Assembly: GCA_946902875.1 (NCBI GenBank)
Contig: OX336349.1
Span: 9,633,891-9,697,890 of the forward strand
Length of the DNA: 64,000 nt
Direction of reading: 5' to 3'
Source: Nematopogon swammerdamellus
Lineage: Eukaryota > Arthropoda > Insecta > Lepidoptera > Adelidae
In this document: positions 37,171 through 48,824 of the stretch, in pieces
Numbering within the stretch: position 1 is the stretch's first letter
Layout of the letters: each line of letters begins with the position of its first letter
Position numbers and translations under genes: made by a program
Notes under the pieces: generated by a model
Database searches by the model: none
The model's input: the letters and a program-made list of their open reading frames with translations, nothing else
Told to the model about the DNA's origin: nothing

Positions 37171-38617
37171 ATCAACAACAATAGTAAGTAAAATTGTTTT
37201 TTTGTAATCAAATCAACACTTATAAAATGTTATATGTATACGTAATATCTTGTTGAATATCGTGTCACAAGCTTACTTAATTTAGAATTGATTATTAAAA
37301 CGAGTAAAAGCTATAATTTGGAAGTAACAAAACTAAAAATGTTTTGTATGGGAATTTGGTCACACTGGTCTTAATACTAATACGTCACCGTGCTGCTCTT
37401 GTGCTGCCTCTAATTAGTTTATGTTCTATGGATTGGACACGTGGACGTGAAAATTCAATCGTTTCATAGTGATAATCCAGGTACACAAATTTATAGTTTT
37501 TTGCAGTGGTGTAAGACCGCTTTATGATCCTATTCACCTTTGGCGGTACCAGCTCGTATCTTTATTCCCAAGTCCAGCATGCCAGGAATCATGAAAATAG
37601 AACGAACGCGCGAACTGCGTCCTCAGTAGGGTTCTAGGTAGGGGTCCTCATGCAAATAATGTAGCAGATAATAGTCCCCGACATGACAGAGCGACCCTAC
37701 CCCCTCCCCTCTGCCCGCCCCCTCCTCCTCTCCCCGCCAATGGCGCCGGCGCTGTCGTACGGTTGATTAGAAATTATGTGCACGAGGAAACTTTCATGGT
37801 TGCGGGCGATTAAACGGATGTTCTTATAAAATACGAGTAGCTGCGCTGAAACGTTTAACTTCTGGTAGGATGGAAAGAAAATTGACGGCGTGCGGCATGG
37901 GTGCTTTTAATAAATTAATTCTACATAACTACCTCATTGCTTATTACGCGTATAAAGCAGACATTCTCAGACACACATTGTATGAATTAATGCTCTCTGC
38001 TCGCTACAAACTAAGATTTCGGTATTGTAATTTGTATGTGTGGAAGTTACTACAAATGGTTTTATGAATTTCTAGCTCGCCGACTAGAAAATACATATCA
38101 CACATATTCTATGTGTTTTACATAAAGAATATGTAAAACATAATCCTGATTAGAACCGAGTATTGCAGCTGCTAAAATATTTTTAAATCGAAATTCTAGA
38201 GTAGCGTTTCTTATTTATATTTTATTCAAGTTATTGTCTAGTCAACCTATTGCCGTTGGTTTCTAAATTCAACGATAATTTGTACAAACATCTTTAACCG
38301 TCTCCTCATTGACCGAATGCCTCCATTACATTTTTCATTAAGAATTTCAAACGTTCCAAATTTAAATAACGAAAGCCGGAGATACTTATAATTCCAAGAA
38401 GCGGCATTATTTCCGTCCATTAGTCCCCTCCGCAAGTCGGCGTTATTGCGCACTCTGAAGATTTTAACCCAATAAACAACAATGACACTGGCGTTATTAC
38501 TCTGATGAACTCTTCATTGTGAACTTGCGCCGGCGAGAGATTCTAATTGAACGTTTAACCCCTGAATTATTTCATCCCTAAACGAATTAATATTCAAATG
38601 TCGTTCCTCTTTTTCAG

Positions 38618-39031
38618 ATGAACTCCGGAGCCTTCGCGAGAGCCTCGAGTGTCCGCCCCCTTCTCAATTAACCGATACGTCGCGGAGACGCCGGAATAAT
38701 TGACGACCCTTCTTAATTATTGCAAATATAATAGAGACGCGTCGCGTCGGATCCCGCGCCCAGGCGCCATCTTCGGTCCCAGTATTCCAATAAGAGCGGC
38801 ATTGCGCGAGCCGACGCGTCCGCGGCTAGCTCGCACTGCACTGCACCTGGCACAAACGAACTTAGCCAAGACTAACGAGCGCGCCGCACGCAACACCATT
38901 AGCCGGCTCCCGCGCCCGCACCCGCGCCGCGCCCGCTGCACAGGCCTGCGTGATTGCCGCCCCGAAACGTTGATGTATTGCGCCGGACGGAAATTGAGAA
39001 ATCGCGAGCGCGCCCGGCAGCCGAGCACGAG
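38618..39031 (+). promoter_or_regulatory. GC-rich 5' region of the PH-like gene
   Basis: Sequence just upstream of the coding exon is rich in CpG and GC, especially from about 38730. A pyrimidine tract with AG ends at 38617, so this could be a spliced 5' UTR exon; otherwise transcription may start inside the island. An 18-codon upstream ORF (38618-38671, including its stop) and the in-frame stop at 38951 would lie in the leader. No TATA box is obvious. Promoter versus UTR cannot be decided from sequence. Confidence 0.4.
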
Positions 39032-39718
39032 ATGAACTCGAAGAGGCGCGACCTGCCCGAGCTGCACCGGTACGGCTGCACGTTCGCCAAGCAGCACACC
39101 GTCCTTACGGCGCACCCGAGCGGGCTGCAGTCTAAGGTATCGGTGGAGCTGGCCGGTAGCGAGAGTCCGGCCTGCGTGCGGCGCCCGCACCGCCAGGCGA
39201 GCGGCGAGGGCGCCTGCTGCTGCAGGAGTCCGCCGACGAGCGAGTGCGCCATGCACGCCGCGTTCGAGTTCCCGGACAGCCCGCGCCGCACCGTTCAGCT
39301 GCGCAACGAGCTCAGGAGGGAGCTAGGTGGAGCGGCAAACTCGCCGCAGCTGCTGCGGCGCCACGAGCTTTCGCAAATGATGTCGGCGCAGAATACGCCG
39401 ATCATGTCGCGTCGCAGCGACCTCATCTCGGAGGGGCTGCTGTCGCACACGTGCAGCCCGGTCATGAAACGCAAGTCGGACATGGGCTGCGACAGCTACA
39501 CCAACTCGCCGGTGGGGATGCGCAAGCTGTTTGCTTCTCCGGCTCGGAGCGCTGCCGGCTCGGATAGCACGTTCGGTTCTCCCGCGCACGGAGTGCACGG
39601 GTGGCAAGCGGGAGGAGCGACGCTGGACGGAGAGGACGAGACGATCGAGGTGGAGGTGACTACGCAGCCCGACCAGAGCGTCATCAGCGGCTGGCTCAAG
39701 TTCCGGGACAACAAGCGA
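39032..39718 (+). CDS. N-terminal coding exon of a PH-domain adaptor (Dok-7-like?)
   Basis: Seen: an open frame of 229 codons from the first ATG after an in-frame TGA at 38951-38953, ending exactly on a codon at 39718 before GTGAGT. Residues 1-200 are low-complexity and basic, with nine Ser/Thr-Pro sites (S45, S66, S83, S104, T122, S142, S159, S169, S183) and a Cys triplet at 62-64. An acidic stretch (about 199-208) leads into SVISGWLKFRDNKR at 216-229, which looks like the first strand of a pleckstrin-homology domain cut by an intron. Known: vertebrate DOK7 starts its PH domain with a similar charged 'K-L-R-D-G-K-K' strand; Dok-family PH and PTB domains dock membrane and phosphotyrosine partners. 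Inferred: a membrane-proximal signalling adaptor with a long insect N-terminal extension. GC content and codon use differ sharply from the surrounding DNA. Other PH proteins remain possible. The exon is well supported; the family name is tentative. Confidence 0.72.
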
Positions 39719-39724
39719 GTGAGT
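39719..39724 (+). other. 5' splice site (GTGAGT)
   Basis: GTGAGT follows the CGA codon of the 39032 exon with no phase offset (phase 0). After it the GC content drops at once and the reading continues into AT-rich sequence with a stop soon after, as expected at an exon end. Confidence 0.75.
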
Positions 39725-40400
39725 TTTACTTCTTCATTTATTAGTCGTACATGTTATCGACACTTCAATAGTTGCACTAATGCAGGAGCTCCTACAAATT
39801 TAATGTATTCAGACAGCCTTACTTCTTGCTGTAATGTGCGGTGAGGTCCACACATTCGTTGAGAAGGTTCCGACGCAAAAGCAACTCCGTGCACAGCACT
39901 CGTGGCAGCTTGTATACTCGGTATACTTGTGATTGTCGAGGTGGTGGCAGTGCTACTGCGGGGGCAGGCGTAGCAATTACATGTCCTTGAGACTCGACTG
40001 TGGCGTCGACAACTAGGCTAAGAGCTTTTCATCTCGGCTCCTGGGCGTCGCGTCGTCGGAGCCAATGTACCGCGTTCGACGACCGCTGCCTTAGAGTTGC
40101 TCCGCGCTCAGCTACGAACGTGTCGATTATAATTGGTAAGGGCTGAATATAAATAGAACAAATACTTACGTCATACAAACAAAGTTAAAACGCCACAAAC
40201 AAATTATATTTTACAGACTATTTAGAGCAGTTGTATTGTGAAAACTAAGCAGGACAAATTCAAGCTTATTGTGTAGAATAAGTCCCAGAATACGGTAAGA
40301 AGTATGCGGTCTGAAATTATAAGAATAAAATTTTATTTATTTGGATTATCCACGCATACCAGTACCAATACCAAAAACCAAAGTAAAAAGGAAACAAAAA
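39725..40400. other. Start of the large first intron
   Basis: AT content rises after the donor. No further exon of the PH-like gene (for example one coding WKSRW-like residues) was found by eye here or further right. Confidence 0.5.
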
Positions 40401-40554
40401 TTAAAAAGTCAAAAATAATTTCCCTTTACTTAACTTAAAGGAGGCGGAGAACCGCTAAGTAAATACCCGCGCTGCTCTGAGTGTTTATATTTTATTTACT
40501 TAGCGGTCCCCCGACTTCTTTAAGTAACTAAACGGAATTATTTTTGACTTTTAA
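40401..40554. repeat. Imperfect inverted repeat
   Basis: Left arm 'aaaaagtcaaaaataatt' and right arm 'aattatttttgactttt' bound a hairpin with inner arms 'accgctaagtaaata' and 'tatttacttagcggt'. It lies in the first intron and is followed at once by a family E repeat. Confidence 0.75.
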
Positions 40555-40850
40555 GGGTCGGGGGTTTTTTAATTTGTAATTTAACTTTCAATTCAAACTT
40601 TAAAAAAACCGCAAGCAAATCGGTCCACTTTTTAAGATAACTAATTTGCTTGCTTAATTACTTGATTACAAGCATAGCTAAGAACCATCCCGATTAAACC
40701 AGCTTTCTAATAAAAAAAACCTATCCAAATCAGTCCATCCGTTTGGGAGCTACGATGCCACAGGCAGACACACCCTTACACACATACACACACACGTTAA
40801 ACTTATAATATCCCTCTTTTTTCGTCAGGGGTTAATAAATAATATTAAAA
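40552..40850 (+). repeat. Family E repeat
   Basis: 'agggtcgggggttttttaat', 'caagcaaatcggtccacttt', 'aagcatagctaagaaccatc', (ac)n at about 40775-40795, then ctcttttttcgtcagggg. The longer of the two copies. Confidence 0.75.
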
Positions 40851-41974
40851 CTAACAGCAGACACTTTTTTTATTGACATGACTAACAGAACATAAAATTC
40901 ACAGAAACAAAAAACAAAATTTTTAAGTGTTTTTTTTAAGTTTAATATGTTTTAGATGATTTTTGGAGAAAATGTTTAAACGAATGTAAGGAAGGAGATG
41001 CTGATCAAAACTTTCACAAACAGTCTACTTGGCTTGATAAACAACTGAGTCGTTTTTAATGCACAATTAAAACGTTTAAAAGGTAAAAACTTAATGCCTA
41101 AGGCATCTGTCTGTCTACCTCATTATGTTTAAATACTGGGGTAGCCGTAAGAAGCTGAAAGTTAAAATATGTTAAGGAGTTGAGACTTAATGTTTTTTAT
41201 TAACCTTTTCCGGCGTCTTTGCTGGTAGCTATAACATTTTAGGATAGAATGTAGGTTGGGATGTAGCTGAATCATATAGATCGAATTTACGAACTGTGTG
41301 TGTGTGTGACGGACGTTTTAGGTTATTAGCTTTTTCGCTCAGTTCGCGTTTTTATCGATAGCAGTAACCTACTAACAGTTTCATGCCCAGCAACCGGAAG
41401 TGTAGAGCCTTGTACACGTGTTATGAGGGTCGCCGCCCTGCTCATAGTATCCTGCTCGCTTGCAGTGGGTAGCTCGCCACTTACACAATACACATCCATG
41501 TGTTGTTTGCTGGAGCGTAAGTAACATCTGTCAGCAGATATGACAGTACATTACAAAATGTATTTTACTTAATTTAAATTTGCATATAATTATGCATATG
41601 TAAGCCTGTATATTAGTTAAATGTATCTATGTGCAATTTGTCCCTATAAGTACATAAGTTATGCATTTATATTCACCGAACTAAATGCTAAGCGGTATAG
41701 CGCGATGAAACTTGTTGCAAATGGCCGTGCTTCTCATTCAAAATTGTCATCATGAATACTTTCAAATGATCACATTACATGTCATATCACGCTATAAATG
41801 CGCTATGGATGCGCTAATGCTCTTCACTCGCGTATATGAGGACATATTAAGACGATAAGGTGAGCCATATAACACAAGTATCAGTCATTTTGAAAGAAGC
41901 TTATAAGCTGCTGTGGTCGATGACTTGTTTTTTAGAGAGTGATGTATGAGAAAGGCTCATCTATACTATTTGTT

Positions 41975-42058
41975 TAAATTGAAAGCGGGAAATATGGCGC
42001 CGAGCCACCCATAAGGTGTCTAACGACGCCCATGGACATTCGGTGGTATGCGGTTTCA
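41975..42058 (-). mobile_element. LINE family L1, 3' tail
   Basis: 'atatggcgccgagccaccca', 'gacgcccatggacattcggt'. Confidence 0.65.
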
Positions 42059-42287
42059 GTTTAGTGTTTATATTTCATGCTATTGCCCGCCTCGACGCGT
42101 TTTCCACAACCCCAAGGTTAGTTTGCAAAGAATACCGCAAGGCATCGAACTCGCCTTTTGTGACCATTTTAGAAACTCCTCGTGAACAATAAAGTATATT
42201 GTCATTTCATTTTAAGTTTGTCTTTGAATAGCGGATGAATTTATTTAGTTTGAATTTATTTAATCAACGAATATACGAGTATATTTA

Positions 42288-42570
42288 TGTACTAGCTTTT
42301 GCTCGTGGCTTCGCTTGCGTGAATTTCGTATTTAAAAAGAAGAAAGTAAGTAAGCCCGCTACCGTACCTTTATTTCAGCGTGCGGAACAATTCGGTTTGT
42401 ATGAGAGCCACATCTTAGTAACCGGAACTGAATTTTATTTAGCCTATCCTGTGTCAAGTATAGTTAAATGTGCTTGTACTAAGTTTCATCGAATTCGAAT
42501 GATCGGTTTAATAGTTATGGAGGAACATACATACATACAGAAAATATTTCTAAAAATCGTCAATTTAGTT
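42288..42570 (+). repeat. Family H repeat, long copy
   Basis: 'actagcttttgctcgtggct', 'cggtttgtatgagagccaca', 'aagtttcatcgaattcgaat', then 'atacatacatacagaaaata'. Mirrors the complement at 27045. Confidence 0.75.
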
Positions 42571-43984
42571 TTATTATCATACGAGTACATAGAGTCTACA
42601 AACGCAGTATCGCATAAAACAAATTAACTTACTCCATGATCATCCCTGACAGATTTATTATTAGTATTGACGATGAAGATGCAGAAATATCTAAAATATA
42701 ACTTGATACACATTCAGTATGGTTCGTCGTTGTCATTTTCGTAATGTACATGCAATCTATAATTATTTTGTACCTGGCAAGACACTTCTCAGAAAGCTCC
42801 AAAATGTTAATGTTGTTGTTATTCTTTTCACTCTTTTTTCTAATAATGCACAAAGCATAGAGAAATATTGCACAAAGAAAGATATCTGAAAATTTCAGAT
42901 GCAATTGTTGTTGTATATTGTTTATTAAGCATTCATTAGACAGCATGACTGTACTCGAATTTGTCACAATTTGTTCTATCCGATTCGATTACACCCACGA
43001 AGAAGAACCGGTAAGAAACTTCGCAGGTTTTTTTTTCATAATAATTTTTACAAGCATTTAGTGACTATCCACATAATAACACCGCCTACAGTCGATTGAA
43101 AATACAGCTTGAGAGCAAGATCAAAAAGAGATTTTTGTTTTGTTTTTGAAGTTCTGACTGCAAGGACTTAATTTAGTGGATCAGGTGTAAAGAGCCTTTG
43201 TCAAATTTTTGATACGTCATTTGTATCAACTCAATAATGTTAGTAATAAGTATACATACTACAACGTAGTATTGTCAAATAATAATAAAAAAAATTATAA
43301 TAAAAATATTAAGATACTTGAGGTATCAAGTTGTCAATCGGTAAGTAAATAAATTTGAGTACAAATAGTACCTAGTCATAATAAGTATAAACAAAAGAAC
43401 GTATACAATCGTATTATTTCGAACCCTTGAGCAAGATTTTTTAAAAACCGTTACAATTCTGTGTGAATAAATTTAAAAAAAATGTTTAAAATACTTAATA
43501 CTCTTAATTTTATAGTTTTATATACTTTAAAGCTACCGATCGAAGAACAGGAAAATATTTTATCCACTTGATTTGAAGCAATTTTTATCCGTGAACAGGC
43601 ATTCCTCGCAATCTCTTCTCGGACCTCCATAAAGAGCTTCAGTTTTTCCAATAAAATGGATACAGATGCCCTCAACATTTTTCTAGCGACAACTAGATAA
43701 ATGATGAGCGGCCCGCGTATTTGTTCTACGTCCTGCGGTAATGGCGCGTCCCTGTTATGTATTGCTAGCGGGCCGGCGGTTGGGAAGCACTGATTGAGGA
43801 ACATTTGTCGTCGCCTTTCTCGATCGCTTCCTGTCTATCTGGCCACAGCCTTTCATTTGTTACCACTTCGTCTGTGTGAAAGAAGTTTGACGGATCTTTC
43901 ATATCTAAAATACTATGCGATCACTGATCACTGGCAGGAAAATCGATCAAGTATCTGTCCGTTCATCAGTCCGTCTATCTGACT

Positions 43985-44260
43985 GTCACACGCCAAGCCG
44001 AAGTAATTCCCTTCCCTTGCCCCTTACTAGGTGGTAGGCTCAAATTGTAGCCGACTGGGTTGGTACCACCGTACTGGATGTAAGATGGCCGCATAGTAGC
44101 CTCGGTTGTGTTCTCCTCTAGTTCAGTATAGCCAGCAATCCAGGGAAGTCTCCGGTATGGCACCTACCTTCTCGGAGGTGATATTGGCTGGTCGGAGCAT
44201 GCGCTTTGGCCCCTCTGACTCAGCCACCCATACCGGATTACATAAAAAAAAATTAAAAAG
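43985..44260 (+). mobile_element. SINE F, best copy
   Basis: Plus orientation from 'cttcccttgccccttactag' through 'gactgggttggtaccaccgt' and 'cctctagttcagtatagcca' to the tail 'ctcagccacccataccggat' and an A8 run. Confidence 0.8.
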
Positions 44261-44524
44261 AAACGATAAGCTCAATAAATAAGAAGTAGTCCATTTAGTC
44301 CTTACGGCGTAAACACTATTTTAAAGCCGGTGCGCAACGCACGGACTCCAGGCGACCGCCCAACCTCTGCTGCAAGCTCGCCATGTGTGCAAGTAGTAAA
44401 TGGTTACTGAACCCTCCGCGTGTAAGCAATGTTTGTATTGAAACTTGTACTTTTTTTTTAAATTGTGTAAGCACCTACTTAATATGCTAAGTAGATAGTC
44501 CCATCAAAATCTATGAGAAATAGT

Positions 44525-44765
44525 CCATTCTTACCTTACTAGGTGGTAGGGTTTATCCCGGCCGCGTTGGTACCACCGTACTGACCGAAACGTTGGTCGA
44601 AACGGCTATGTAAATAGTTCGCGTTTTCCGTCCAGTTCAGTGTAGCCGACATGAAATGAAAGGGAAGCACTGACATGGCACCTAGTTCACCCGGTGTTAT
44701 GGGCTGACATCACGGATTTAGTAGGTGAGGTAGCCAACCGTGTCAGTTTCCATAAAAAAAAAACA
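44525..44765 (+). mobile_element. SINE A copy
   Basis: 'cttaccttactaggtggtag' through 'gttttccgtccagttcagtg' to the 'agccaaccgtgtcagtttcc' tail and an A run. Headless. Confidence 0.8.
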
Positions 44766-44944
44766 ATATTTTAATTCAGTTCAGTAGCCATCAGGGTCGC
44801 AGGAACCATTAGCATGGTCATTTAATTCCGGCAGGAAAAATTATGAACTGAAATCATTAGCAGGTTCGTGTAGTCAATCGTGTCAGACTCCATAAAACGA
44901 TTTGAAGTAACTACGTAACTGCGGGCCAAAATTTATTCTCATGT

Positions 44945-45250
44945 GAAGCTGCCACTCAGAGGTCGATGCACGGGGTGTGTCCTCAAACTTCGTCCGTAGA
45001 CGCGCCGCGCGGTCATTTGCACATTTTCACTCCGAGGTCCGCTGTCCTGATCCATTCTACTTCCGGGCCGGCTGCCGACGCAGCTGCGTCACTTCCGTCC
45101 GGCTTAGACGGTGACCTTTTTGCGCCCTCGCGCTCGTGGAGGGTTGAATTTTGCATAATTTTTGGCAGCCACTCGTTCGTTATTCTTCGTAAAAGAAGAA
45201 CTACGCTCGTGACAAAGCTGCATTTGGGGAGCGGGCGGTTTTTTTTTTCA
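44945..45250. other. GC-rich segment, unidentified
   Basis: Overlapping plus and minus ORFs of 101 and 87 codons exist only because GC content is high. No family recognised. Confidence 0.3.
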
Positions 45251-45464
45251 AATGAAATGGTGTTTTCATAATTCATTATGGTATTTAGAGTAGCCAGATT
45301 TGTTTTGTATTTATTTATATGTTTCGTTTGCTGTTTTTGATAGTTTTAAAGCGTTTATTTATGTATTTATGGATATATTTTTTATTGAAAGCTGTATTTT
45401 CCCGTTTTAGTTTAAGTTTATTTTTTAAGTTTTAGCAGCTATGAAGGTAAATTACTCGTATTTT

Positions 45465-45605
45465 CCGTCCAATTCAGTGTAGCCGACGCGACCAAAGGGA
45501 AGCACTGACCTTGAACCCAGTTCACCAAGGTGTTTTGGGCTGACATCAGCACATTAGCACCTATGTTGTTGGTAATGTATCCAACCGTGTCAGTTTAAAT
45601 AAAGT
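45465..45605 (+). mobile_element. SINE A 3' half
   Basis: From 'ttttccgtccaattcagtgt' to 'caaccgtgtcagtttaaata'. 5' truncated. Confidence 0.75.
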
Positions 45606-46029
45606 TAGGTAGGTATATGTTCAATTAATAAATATATACTCATAAATACAATTAAATTATAATATGTTTTCTTATACATAATTAATATAGATACTTTTGG
45701 CATTATAGTTATTCCGTGGACCCTTGCCCAAATGACTGTGGGCATAAGATAGGCGCTGTTCTTGAAGCGCACTGGATTTGTGCCAACGAAAGGACGTATG
45801 AAGGAGGCCTTAAACTTGGCTGACTTTACTCTAGCTCCGGACGGTAGGCACCGTATCTAATCTGAAGTTTTTGAAAAAGAAAAAATTAAATATGTTGGCT
45901 TGGACTCTCGATCTCAGGGTCCGAAGTGCGAATCCGGTCGACATGCACCAATGAGTTTTGACTGACAAAACGACGTGCATACCTGCACCTGCAGCTACTC
46001 CACCGCTCGGAGCCGGTGTAATACTGTAG

Positions 46030-46275
46030 GTTTGAGCTTACCCTTACTAGGTGGTAAGCTCAAATTGAAGCCTACTGTATCCTACTGAGCGTAAAATGGT
46101 CACATAGCAGGCTGTCTGTTCCCTTCTAGTCCAGTATAGCCTGCTGGTTATACTGGGCTCGAGGAGAACACACGGATGTAGCCGGTATGGGACCTTCAAG
46201 GTGATATTGGCTGGTCGGAGCGTGTGTTCTGGCGCCTCTGACTCAGCCGCACCCACACCGGATTACATAAACAAA
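46030..46275 (+). mobile_element. SINE F copy
   Basis: 'acccttactaggtggtaagc', 'cttctagtccagtatagcct', tail 'cagccgcacccacaccggat'. A tRNA-like stretch with 'agtgcgaatccggtcgacat' lies upstream (about 45890-45965) and may be a third head type or a separate SINE. Confidence 0.7.
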
Positions 46276-46522
46276 ATATTTGACCAACTCAAGAGCCCAA
46301 GCCACAGAACGTAGACCAGAATTCAGTCAGAATTATGGGAATGGGAGAGACGGACTCGCGGAACTGACAGGAATATAAAGTGCGTGGTGTGGCTGTGTTT
46401 GCTTTATAGATTGTGTCAGGCGTCTAGTGCATCGGTAAAAAGGAACTGGCGGCGGTTCACTGCTACAGACTGCTATGGGTTGCTCATATGATAGATAGAA
46501 TGAAAATACTAATAATAAATTA

Positions 46523-46797
46523 GAGTGTTTTCATTTTACGAAGGCACGAGGGTTACGAGGTAGAAAGTGGTGCGTGTTTTCATTTTACGAACGCACGAGG
46601 GGTACGAGGTAGGAAGTGGTGCGAGAGGCGACCGCGCGGAGCTCAGTACCCGCGCGAACTCGGTGCCCGGTCGGTACACACGTTCTACACGTCTCCGCGT
46701 CGCTCCGTCGAACCGAGTCGTTCCCTACTGAGCTCCGCGCGGTCTCACGCCACTTCCTACCTCACACCCCTCGTGCCTTTGTAAAATGAAAACACTC
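46523..46797. mobile_element. TA-flanked MITE with long terminal repeats
   Basis: TA dinucleotides (46521-46522 and 46798-46799) border a 275-bp element whose ends are inverted copies over roughly 70 bp ('gtgttttcattttac...' to '...ggagctcagta'). The left end carries two tandem copies of a 49-bp terminal segment (46525-46573, 46574-46622). The centre is GC-rich and non-coding. Confidence 0.8.
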
Positions 46798-46842
46798 TAC
46801 TGGGTTTTGTTCGTACCCTCACTGACTACATTTGGTTGTTGT

Positions 46843-47090
46843 TTTTTAGGTTTCCGTACCCCGTACGGAAGCCTATTTACTAAGCTTATAACGTCTGTCT
46901 GTCTGTCTGTCTGTATATCTATCCGTCCGTCTGGCGTCCGTCCGATGGATTTTGGAATGGAACCGTAATAGCTAACCGCTTGACTGTAACTCCTAAACGA
47001 CTTGTCCGATTTTAATTATTCTGGTGTCATTCGGTTTGTCTCTAGAAAATTCAAAATAGTGACTGCTGGCCGCCATATTGTGCATACTGT
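46843..47090 (+). repeat. Family D repeat
   Basis: 'tttaggtttccgtaccccgt', a (gtct)n run at 46894-46912, 'gaaccgtaatagctaaccg', then 'aaaattcaaaatagtgactg', a block also seen in altered form near 34310-34350. Confidence 0.7.
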
Positions 47091-48457
47091 AAAAATAAAA
47101 AGTCTCTTAAACCTATCGATTAGGGTTGTATCATTGTCTAACTTGAAACGGTGACTTAAAATCACTTTATGGCTAAGGACTAAAATAATTATTCAAAGGC
47201 GTTTAGATGAAATAGAAAATGAACAGAGAGCCCGACTTTGAATTTTTAAGGTTTAATGTTTTTATTTATTTTTTTATTTAGAAAACAACAAGTCAACATT
47301 TCAAATCCCCTGCTCCGCGGCGCAGTGGCGGCGAATATCGATCGCTTTACTCAGCAAGATGTGGCGATATTGAGAAATGCAATTTATTTTCATGTGTACC
47401 AGTGTCAGAGGGCCCGCTACTCAGGTCGCTCCTAACATTTGTACACCTCGCGCCCCATTGAAGCTTCTACCGACCGACCGCGCCTCTAGCAGCTACCACC
47501 TCCGCGCCGGCGCGGCGCCGCCGCCGCTGTCTCGCCGCCCGCTCCCACTGCTTTGACTTCTCTTAACAGTACTCTTTTCTATTCTGTGTCTTAACTATCT
47601 TTGAATACATGCTTTATGATTTTTGTTGAAAATCATGTATTGTGGATTCTTTGTGGAAATGTAAGTAAATGATACATTCTGACATGCTAATAAAGTGTTT
47701 CTTGTATATACAGCTCCGAATAAATGTGTTGGTCAATATACACTAACCCTTAGCAATATGAAATTGTAATGTAATTGGCTGTAGCATAAATTGTAACATG
47801 AGTTCTTACTTACATGGACATTTTCTTTATTTATTTTAACTGACAAGATTTCGCTTCCGTTACAAAATTTATGACATCTTAATACTCGTAAATATCTTCA
47901 AATCGCATTACAGGACGCATCTACATTAATTTACAGAAGTTCTCCATAGCATTTCCTTCAATTTGCCGGAGCGGGCCAGTACTCGCCGGGCCGACTTTTT
48001 TACGATCCAGTTTTTACTCGCTAGTAAAAAAATGAATAATTTCTCCTCGGAAACAAATTGCTGGGTCGCTTTTTGCAGCTTATGTTTGTAATTTAGCTCC
48101 GGCCGCGTTCTGTCTCTCGGTGTCTCATTATCCCAGTTTTCTTAGCTTATTAAGGGGCGAAAGGAAAATGCAAGAAAACTCGCAGCGGACGCGGGCCGAG
48201 TGTAAAAATAAACTCAATTTGGGGCTTCTGTAAATGTTGAGACTGGGGATTATCGCTGCGCTTTGCTCTAAGCTAAGTAGTCTGCGCCTCGCGTAGTTAT
48301 CAACTGTGCGTACACCTATTCTTTCAGATCTCGTTTTATTTATTTAAATAACACGAAAGGTATTTCTAGCGCCTAATTTATTGTAATGCTTACAATATTA
48401 ATATTATCTAAATTTCTAAATTGTATAACTCAAAAATGCGAATACTATGCCAACATA
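47091..48457. other. No gene seen; GC-rich patch
   Basis: A GC-rich stretch at about 47440-47560 includes 'ggcgcggcgccgccgccgct'. The rest is AT-rich. Confidence 0.4.
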
Positions 48458-48544
48458 TAAGGTCGGGTCATAAGTTCTGTCACAAATACTTTATTAAATA
48501 AATTGTACTACTTTTTATGTTAGTTTAAAAAATATATATGAAAA

Positions 48545-48824
48545 GAAAGGCAGATTAAAGTAGATTAAAATGTTATTAAAATTATTCGAAAAACCCTCCC
48601 AGATTTTGAATGCAGACTCTCAACCTGCCTGGCCAGTTGTTGATCGCAGCACGCACGACGTTCGTGTCTATATCAGCAGCTGCTGAAAGGCAGATTAAAG
48701 TAGATTAAAATGTTATTAAAATTATTCGAAAAACCCTCCCAGATTTTGAATGCAGACTCTCAACCTGCCTGGCCAGTTGTTGATCGCAGCACGCACGACG
48801 TTCGTGTCTATATCAGCAGCTGCT
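48545..48824. repeat. Perfect 140-bp tandem duplication inside the mariner
   Basis: 48545-48684 and 48685-48824 are identical over 140 bp by direct reading. The unit covers the last part of the transposase ORF and some 3' UTR. The reading frame stops in the copy nearest the gene body, so the duplication does not change the C terminus. Confidence 0.95.

Noticed and set aside
38954..39031. TTG upstream start for the PH-like exon
   Set aside because: Not used as a normal start in animals; ATG at 39032 is the first in frame after a stop.
38717..39291. Minus-strand ORFs of 179 and 130 codons
   Set aside because: Antisense shadows of the GC-rich PH-like exon and its leader.
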